Source: Streptomyces piniterrae
GTDB lineage: Bacteria; Actinomycetota; Actinomycetes; Streptomycetales; Streptomycetaceae
DNA: 64,000 nt
Reading direction: 5' to 3'
NCBI RefSeq assembly: GCF_005048155.1
Contig: NZ_SUMB01000006.1
Coordinates: 364,411-428,410, forward strand
The position numbers were made by a program, and so were the translations under genes. Shown here one piece after another: positions 59,320 to 64,000 of this stretch (its first letter is position 1; every line of letters starts with the position of its first letter). The notes beneath the pieces are model-generated. The model did not search any database. It saw only the letters and a list, made by a program, of their open reading frames with translations, and was not told the DNA's origin.

Positions 59320-60627
59320 ATGAGCGACAGTGACAAGACAGGCACGACCGCCAACGCCGGCACCACCGCCCCGCACACCGGCGCCACCCCCTTCGCCCCC
59401 GTCCTGGCCCCGCTCGACGCCCGCCTCGCGGACCTCGTGGCGCTCTACGAAGACCTGCACCGGCACCCCGAACTCGGCTTCGAGGAGACCCGTACCGCCG
59501 CCGAGGCCGCCCGCCGGCTGACCGGCTGCGGCTATGACGTCACCACCGGCATCGCCCGCACCGGCGTCGCCGGCGTACTGCACAACGGCCCGGGTCCGGT
59601 GGTCCTGCTGCGCGCCGACATGGACGCGCTGCCCGTCACCGAGCGTTCCGGCCTGCCGTACGCCTCCACCGTCCCCGGCCGGATGCACGCCTGCGGCCAC
59701 GACGTCCATGTCACCTGTCTGCTGGGCGCCGCGCACCTCCTGGCGGCCGGCCGTGCGCACTGGTCCGGCACGCTGGTCGTCCTCTTCCAGCCCGCCGAGG
59801 AGACCGGCAGCGGCGCCCAGGCCATGCTGGACGACGGCCTCTACAGCAAGGACCTGGTGCCCACCCCCGACGTGGTGCTGGCCCAGCATGTCGCCCCGTT
59901 CGGCGCCGGGCTGATCGCGTACTGCCCCGGCGCCTGCATGGCCGCCGCCGACAGCCTGGAGATCACCTTCCACGGCACCGGCGGCCATGGCTCCCGGCCC
60001 GAGACCACCGTCGACCCGATCCTGATGGCGGCGTCGTTCGTGCAGCGGGTGCAGTCCGTGGTGGCCCGCGAGGTCGCCCCCAATGAGCAGGCCGTGGTCA
60101 CCGTCGGCTCGTTCCACGCCGGGGACACCGCCAATGTCATCCCCGACCGGGCGGTGGTCCGCCTCAGCGTCCGCAGCTTCGACGAGGCGGTACGGGCCAG
60201 GGTGCTGGCCGCCATCGACCGCATCGCGCGCGCCGAGGCCTCCGCGTCCGGCGCGGACCGCGCGCCCGAGACGGAGATCCTGGACACCTTCCCGGTCACC
60301 GTCAACGACTCCGTGACGCTGCGGGCGGTCAACGAGCGGTTCACCCAACTCTTCGGCGAGAAGCGGCTGTTCGCGTATTCACCGGCCTCCGGCAGCGAGG
60401 ACGCCGGGCTCCTGGCGACCGCCGCCGACGCGCCGCTCTACTACTGGTGGCTGGGCGGCTGGGACCCCGAGGAGTTCCGCACCGCGCTGGCGGCCGGCCG
60501 GCTGGCGCAGGACATCCCCTCCAACCACTCGCCGCGCTTCGTCCCGGTCGTCCAGCCCACGCTCACCACGGGCGTCCAGGCGCTGACGGTGGCGGCGCTG
60601 AGCCGGCTGGACCCGGCGGCGGACTGA
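59320..60627 (+). CDS. M20-family amidohydrolase (hippurate hydrolase-like)
   Basis: A 435-aa zinc amidohydrolase. Motifs: LVALYEDLHRHPELGFEE, LRADMDALPV (metal Asp), MHACGHDVHV (metal His/Cys region), QPAEETGSGAQAM (Glu-Glu pair) and the HGTGGHGSRPE dimerization-domain start. It likely hydrolyses N-acyl amino acids. ATG 59320; the first ~30 residues are low-complexity Thr/Gly/Ala. Divergent from the O-methyltransferase. Confidence 0.9.
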   Translation: MSDSDKTGTTANAGTTAPHTGATPFAPVLAPLDARLADLVALYEDLHRHPELGFEETRTAAEAARRLTGCGYDVTTGIARTGVAGVLHNGPGPVVLLRADMDALPVTERSGLPYASTVPGRMHACGHDVHVTCLLGAAHLLAAGRAHWSGTLVVLFQPAEETGSGAQAMLDDGLYSKDLVPTPDVVLAQHVAPFGAGLIAYCPGACMAAADSLEITFHGTGGHGSRPETTVDPILMAASFVQRVQSVVAREVAPNEQAVVTVGSFHAGDTANVIPDRAVVRLSVRSFDEAVRARVLAAIDRIARAEASASGADRAPETEILDTFPVTVNDSVTLRAVNERFTQLFGEKRLFAYSPASGSEDAGLLATAADAPLYYWWLGGWDPEEFRTALAAGRLAQDIPSNHSPRFVPVVQPTLTTGVQALTVAALSRLDPAAD

Positions 60628-60639
60628 CCCTCCCCTGAC

Positions 60640-60705
60640 CTCGACCTCGACCTCGACCTCAACCTCAACCTTGTCCTTGACCTTGTCCTTGGGGGAAGCC
60701 ACAGC
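60640..60705 (+). repeat. Hexanucleotide repeat (ctcgac/cttgtc)
   Basis: Ten or so head-to-tail copies of CTCGAC, CTCAAC and CTTGTC/CTTGAC, decaying rightward, between the amidohydrolase and the MerR-PP2C gene. No stem-loop terminator was seen there. Confidence 0.85.
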
Positions 60706-60762
60706 ATCGGACGGGCCGGGCGCCGCGCCCGGTACGAGGAAGGACGAACAGGGGGCTCTCGG

Positions 60763-61914
60763 ATGGTGGGGGAAAGGGACACGCTGCTGACCATCGGCGC
60801 GTTCGCCCGTGCGTCCCGGCTGTCGCCGAAGGCGCTGCGGCTGTACGACGAGCTCGGCCTGCTGACGCCCGCCCGCGTCGACCCGGTCAACGGCTACCGC
60901 CGCTACGCCCCGGCCCAGCTGGAGCGGGCCCGGCTGGTCGCCTGGCTGCGCCGGCTCGGTATGCCGCTGGCCCGCATCCGCGAGGTGTGCGAGCTGGCGC
61001 CGCGCCCGGCCGCCGAGGCGGTCGCCGCGTACTGGGCGCAGGTCGAGGCCGACACCGCCGCCCGCCGGGACCTGGCCGCCTTCCTCGTGGACCAACTGTC
61101 CAGGAAGGACACCGTCATGACCGAACCGAACCACCAGCCCACTCCGTTGACGATGCGCTATGCCGCGCTGAGCAACCGGGGGCTGGTCCGCCCGTCCAAC
61201 CAGGACGCGGCGTACGCCGGACCTCGGCTGCTCGCGGTGGCCGACGGCTGTGGTCCGGGCGGCGGCCCGGCCGCGGCCGCCGCGATCGCCGAACTCACGT
61301 CCCTGGAGGACACCGATCTGACGTCGGCGGATCTGCTGGACGTCCTGGAGGAGGCGGCCCGACGCGCCAACCGCGCGGTGCTGTCCGGCGCGAACGAGGG
61401 GAACGAGGCGCACGAGGCGAACGAGGGGAAAGGCGAGGACGAGTCGAACGACGGGAACGGGGCGAACGCGACCGGCAGCACCCTGACCGCGCTGCTCCGC
61501 TCCGGCTCCCGGCTGGCCCTGCTGCATGTGGGGGATTCGCGCGCGTACGTACTGCGCGACTCCGGGCTCTTCCGGATCACCCATGACCACAGCCTCGTCC
61601 AGTCACTGATAGACGAGGGCCGGCTCACCCCGGAGGAGGCGCCGTCGCACCCTCAGCGCGCGCTGCTGCTGCGGGCGCTCGGCGGGAGCGACGAGTTCGC
61701 GCCCGATCTCCAGCTGCTGGAGGCGCGCCCGGGTGAGCGCTATCTGCTGTGCACCGACGGGCTGTACGGCACCGTGCCGAACGAGACGATCCGGACCACC
61801 CTCGCCGCGGCCGACAGCCCCGAACAGGCTGTATGGGATCTGGTGACGCTCGCCCATGAGGCGGGGGCGCCGGACAACGTGGCCTGTGTGGTGGCGGAGA
61901 CGGTGGCTGCGTAG
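60763..61914 (+). CDS. MerR HTH fused to PP2C-type protein phosphatase
   Basis: A 383-aa fusion. Residues 8-75 are a MerR DNA-binding domain (LTIGAFARASRLSPKALRLYDELGLLTPARVDPVNGYRRY), followed by a dimerization helix to about 115. From about 128 on there is a PP2C/SpoIIE-like Ser/Thr phosphatase: NRGLVRPSNQDAAYAG, LLAVADGCGPGGGP (metal Asp), LHVGDSRAYVLRDSGLFRITHDHSLVQ, LLCTDGLYG and GAPDNVACVV (metal Asp). A charged low-complexity insert (about 208-238) lies inside the phosphatase. Ser/Thr kinase signalling may thereby act directly on a promoter. An internal start at 61117 (MTEPNHQP) could give a free phosphatase. Confidence 0.9.
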   Translation: MVGERDTLLTIGAFARASRLSPKALRLYDELGLLTPARVDPVNGYRRYAPAQLERARLVAWLRRLGMPLARIREVCELAPRPAAEAVAAYWAQVEADTAARRDLAAFLVDQLSRKDTVMTEPNHQPTPLTMRYAALSNRGLVRPSNQDAAYAGPRLLAVADGCGPGGGPAAAAAIAELTSLEDTDLTSADLLDVLEEAARRANRAVLSGANEGNEAHEANEGKGEDESNDGNGANATGSTLTALLRSGSRLALLHVGDSRAYVLRDSGLFRITHDHSLVQSLIDEGRLTPEEAPSHPQRALLLRALGGSDEFAPDLQLLEARPGERYLLCTDGLYGTVPNETIRTTLAAADSPEQAVWDLVTLAHEAGAPDNVACVVAETVAA

Positions 61915-61942
61915 AGGTTGCCCCCGAGGAGGTGCCCCAGGA

Positions 61943-61976
61943 GGGTGCCCCCAGGGCGTCGCCCCTGGGGGCACCC
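61943..61976. terminator. Bidirectional intrinsic terminator
   Basis: GGGTGCCCCCAGGG (61943-61956) and CCCTGGGGGCACCC (61963-61976) form a perfect 14-bp stem with a 6-nt loop between the convergent MerR-PP2C and SQR-like genes. Confidence 0.9.
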
Positions 61977-61982
61977 CACCGG

Positions 61983-63224
61983 CTACGCCAGCCCCTTCAG
62001 CATTCCCTTGAAGTACAGCTGCGGCAGGCCGTAGCGCTTGAGAAGCCACATGTCGGTGCGTTCCCGGGTGGTGTCGATGAAGGGGATCGACGGGGTGGGC
62101 CGCAGGTCGTAGTCGAACTCGGCGAGCAGCATCTTGTGCCGGGCGGTGACCAGGGGACAGGAGGTGTAGCCGTCGTAGCGGGTGGTGGCGGGGCGGTCCC
62201 GCAGCCCGGAGAGGAGGTTGGCGACGACGACCGGGGCCTGCTTGCGGATCGCCGCACCGGTCTTGGAGGTGGGGAGGTTGGCGACGTCACCGAGCGCGAA
62301 CACCTCGGGGAAGTCGGGGTGTTGGAGGGTGGCGCGGTCGGCCTTGACGTATCCGTAGGGGGAGGCGGGGTCGGCGAGCGGGCCGTCGGCGAGCCACTCG
62401 GGGGCGCGCTGCGGCGGTACGGCGTGCAGCAGGTCGTAGCGGACGGTCTCGGTCGTGCCGGCGGCGTGGTCGGTGATCACCGCCTCGCGGGCCGTGCCGT
62501 CGAGAGCGGTCATCTCCGAGCGCAGCCGCACCTCGATGCCGTACCGCCGGGCCGTCTCCTCCAGGGCCCGGGAGAAGACCGGCACCTTGAAGAGGGCGGG
62601 TTCCGGGATCACCAGGATGATGCGGATGGCGTCCAGGACACCGCGCCGGCGCCAGTGGTCGGCCGCCAGATACGCGATCTTCTGCGGGGCGCCGCCGCAT
62701 TTGACCGGGCCCGACGGCATGGTGAAGACCGCCGTACCGCGGCGCATCCGGCGGATCAGGTCCCAGGTGAGCGGGGCGAGATCGGGCCGGTAGTTGCTGG
62801 ACACACCGCCGTGGCCGACGGCCCGCGCCAGGCCGGGCACGGCGTCCCAGTCGAGGCGCAGTCCGGGCGCGAGGACCAGCCGCCCGTAGGAGAGGACCCG
62901 GCCGGACGCGGTGGTGACCGTGCGGGTGGCCGGGTCGACGGCGGTGGCGCGTTCCCGCAGCCAGCGCACACCGGGCGGGATGACCTCCGCCTCGGTGCGC
63001 AGCGAGGCGCGCAGCGGGGCCTGGCCGCCGCCGACCAGCGTCCACAGCGGCTGGTACCAGTGCGTTTCGGAGGGCTCCAGCAGTGCGATGTCCCGGACGC
63101 CGGCGCGGCGTAAGCGGGCGGCGACGGTGATTCCGGCGGTGCCGCCGCCGACGATCAGGACCTGGTGGTGCGAGGGTGCGGCGGCTGCGGCGGGGGTCGG
63201 AAGTGCTCGGGATTGAGTGGTCAT
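61983..63224 (-). CDS. Sulfide:quinone oxidoreductase-like flavoprotein
   Basis: A 413-aa two-dinucleotide-binding-domain FAD protein: VLIVGGGTAGITVAARLRRAG (about 22-42) and GYVKADRATLQHPDFPEVFALGDVANLP (FAD domain). Cys in PSGPVKCGGAPQKI (about residue 175) and in YTSCPLVT match the SQR redox cysteines. SQRs oxidise sulfide to polysulfide and pass electrons to quinones at the membrane. Length and the LFKVPVFSRALEE segment fit SQOR-like types. Confidence 0.85.
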   Translation of the reverse strand: MTTQSRALPTPAAAAAPSHHQVLIVGGGTAGITVAARLRRAGVRDIALLEPSETHWYQPLWTLVGGGQAPLRASLRTEAEVIPPGVRWLRERATAVDPATRTVTTASGRVLSYGRLVLAPGLRLDWDAVPGLARAVGHGGVSSNYRPDLAPLTWDLIRRMRRGTAVFTMPSGPVKCGGAPQKIAYLAADHWRRRGVLDAIRIILVIPEPALFKVPVFSRALEETARRYGIEVRLRSEMTALDGTAREAVITDHAAGTTETVRYDLLHAVPPQRAPEWLADGPLADPASPYGYVKADRATLQHPDFPEVFALGDVANLPTSKTGAAIRKQAPVVVANLLSGLRDRPATTRYDGYTSCPLVTARHKMLLAEFDYDLRPTPSIPFIDTTRERTDMWLLKRYGLPQLYFKGMLKGLA

Positions 63225-63351
63225 AAGTGTCCTTGAGCTCGTATGAGTGAGTTCGGCTGCCCCGTCGGGCTGTGTTGATATCTGCTTGAATGCCCTGACC
63301 CAGGGGTTTTTCGGTAGAATGCTTCAAGTCCCTTACGGAAAGGGGGTGTTG

Positions 63352-64000
63352 GTGTTGGCTGCGTCGAAGAAGAAGCAGCTTCGTCCGATCGGTGATCCGT
63401 TCGTGGCGATAGGCCCGTCGGGTGTTGCTGTGCGTGACCGGCTCAAGCGCCTCACCCCCGAGGACGAGAAGGTTCTTCGGCTGGTCGGCAAGCATCTGGG
63501 GCACCTGGCGTCGCTGGATCTCAAGGCCCGCTGTGCTGATGGGCTGGAGCACAACAGCGATACGTGGGCGGCCCGTAAGCACGGCTTGACCGCTGAGTCG
63601 TCGTCGCGCTGGGCCGGGGCGGTCACGAAGGCCACTCACGATCAGTGGGCGCTGTCGCGGCGCTGTCAGCTTGCGCACATCCAGGGTCTGGAGGCCGGCG
63701 TGCGTACGCTGATGCACCGCCTGTCCCTCCCGGTCGGGGAGAAGGGCACAAAGCGGGCTCCGGGCGGATACCGTTCGAAGGGCGAGTGGTTCCACAAGTC
63801 CCGGCGCCTGCACGTCCTGGAGCACCGTCTCGATGCGGCCCGTGCCGAGCGTGAGGCTGGTGTTGTGCACGTCGTGCGCGGCGGCCGGCGGCTGCTGAAG
63901 AACCGGCACAACCTCGCTGCCGCGAAGCTCACCGAGACCGAGTGGCGGCAGCGGTGGGAGGTGGAGCGCTGGTTCCTCCAGGCGGACGGCGAGTCCGGCA
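63352..64000 (+). CDS. TnpB-related (IS200/IS605-type) protein, 3' part outside window
   Basis: The first 216 codons of a large TnpB-related protein, open to the right edge. It begins (V)LAASKKKQLRPIGDPFVAIGP and has SSSRWAGAVTKATHDQW, VRTLMHRLSLPVG, GYRSKGEWFHKSRRLHVLEHRL and VHVVRGGRRLLKNRHNL, a pattern known to me from Streptomyces TnpB-related accessory proteins. The RuvC nuclease and zinc ribbon would lie outside. GTG 63352 is preceded by GGAAAGGGGG; GTG 63346 is also possible. A TnpA transposase and omegaRNA cannot be judged here. Confidence 0.7.
   Translation, partial: MLAASKKKQLRPIGDPFVAIGPSGVAVRDRLKRLTPEDEKVLRLVGKHLGHLASLDLKARCADGLEHNSDTWAARKHGLTAESSSRWAGAVTKATHDQWALSRRCQLAHIQGLEAGVRTLMHRLSLPVGEKGTKRAPGGYRSKGEWFHKSRRLHVLEHRLDAARAEREAGVVHVVRGGRRLLKNRHNLAAAKLTETEWRQRWEVERWFLQADGESG

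Overview
The window is high-GC actinomycete DNA, almost certainly a Streptomyces chromosome. Codon third positions are strongly G/C, GTG/TTG starts and ATGA/GTGA start-stop overlaps are common, and there is an HrdD-type sigma factor, a MerR-PP2C fusion and an LtrA protein. It has three parts.

(1) 1-27.4 kb: the right-hand part of a type II (aromatic) polyketide cluster decorated with a deoxysugar; its left end lies outside the window. A truncated FAD monooxygenase points left. Everything else reads rightward: a DUF1772 oxygenase-like protein, a Ddn-like reductase, an asparagine-synthase-type amide ligase with Ser in place of the glutaminase Cys2, TcmI-type cyclase, TcmJ-type cupin, KS-alpha, chain length factor, aromatase/cyclase, ketoreductase, two ABM monooxygenases, two P450s, a DUF574-type methyltransferase, an SDR, an MDR oxidoreductase, a 14-TM exporter and an NmrA protein. 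The sugar block follows: 2,3-enoyl reductase (AKR), TylF-type O-methyltransferase, 2,3-dehydratase, epimerase, 4-ketoreductase, glycosyltransferase, RmlA, RmlB, then a POT transporter. The set suggests a pentangular-type polyphenol carrying an O-methylated 2,6-dideoxyhexose. The acyl carrier protein that should follow the chain length factor is absent; only a 10-codon ORF with ACP-like N-terminus remains there. Four SARP-like triple hexamer sites with 11-bp period lie in the cluster, although no SARP gene is in the window.

(2) 27.5-48.9 kb: accessory genes. A STAND NB-ARC/TPR protein has a RHIM/amyloid-like N-terminal motif. Convergent to it is a GT-B/CDP-glycerol-transferase-like gene split in frame at a 7-bp tandem repeat, which looks like a slippage (phase-variable) switch. 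Then come TetR-controlled small membrane genes, an M6-type protease, a TetR/MFS exporter pair, MarR, the fructose PTS operon (fruR-fruK-fruA), hrdD, a GNAT, three PPOX-fold proteins (one behind a SoxR/MerR-type promoter) and a questin-oxidase homolog. Two ~0.75-kb copies of one repeat, in inverted orientation at 37.6-38.35 and 48.05-48.84 kb, bracket the 10-kb fru-hrdD-PPOX segment.

(3) 48.9-64 kb: ordinary chromosomal genes: secreted peptidoglycan-binding protein, two L,D-transpeptidases, CoA transferase, a small membrane protein behind a perfect DevR/DosR box, VIT transporter, P1 peptidase, LtrA, O-methyltransferase, M20 amidohydrolase, MerR-PP2C fusion and SQR-like flavoprotein. The right edge holds the 5' part of a TnpB-related gene. 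No rRNA, tRNA or CRISPR array was seen.
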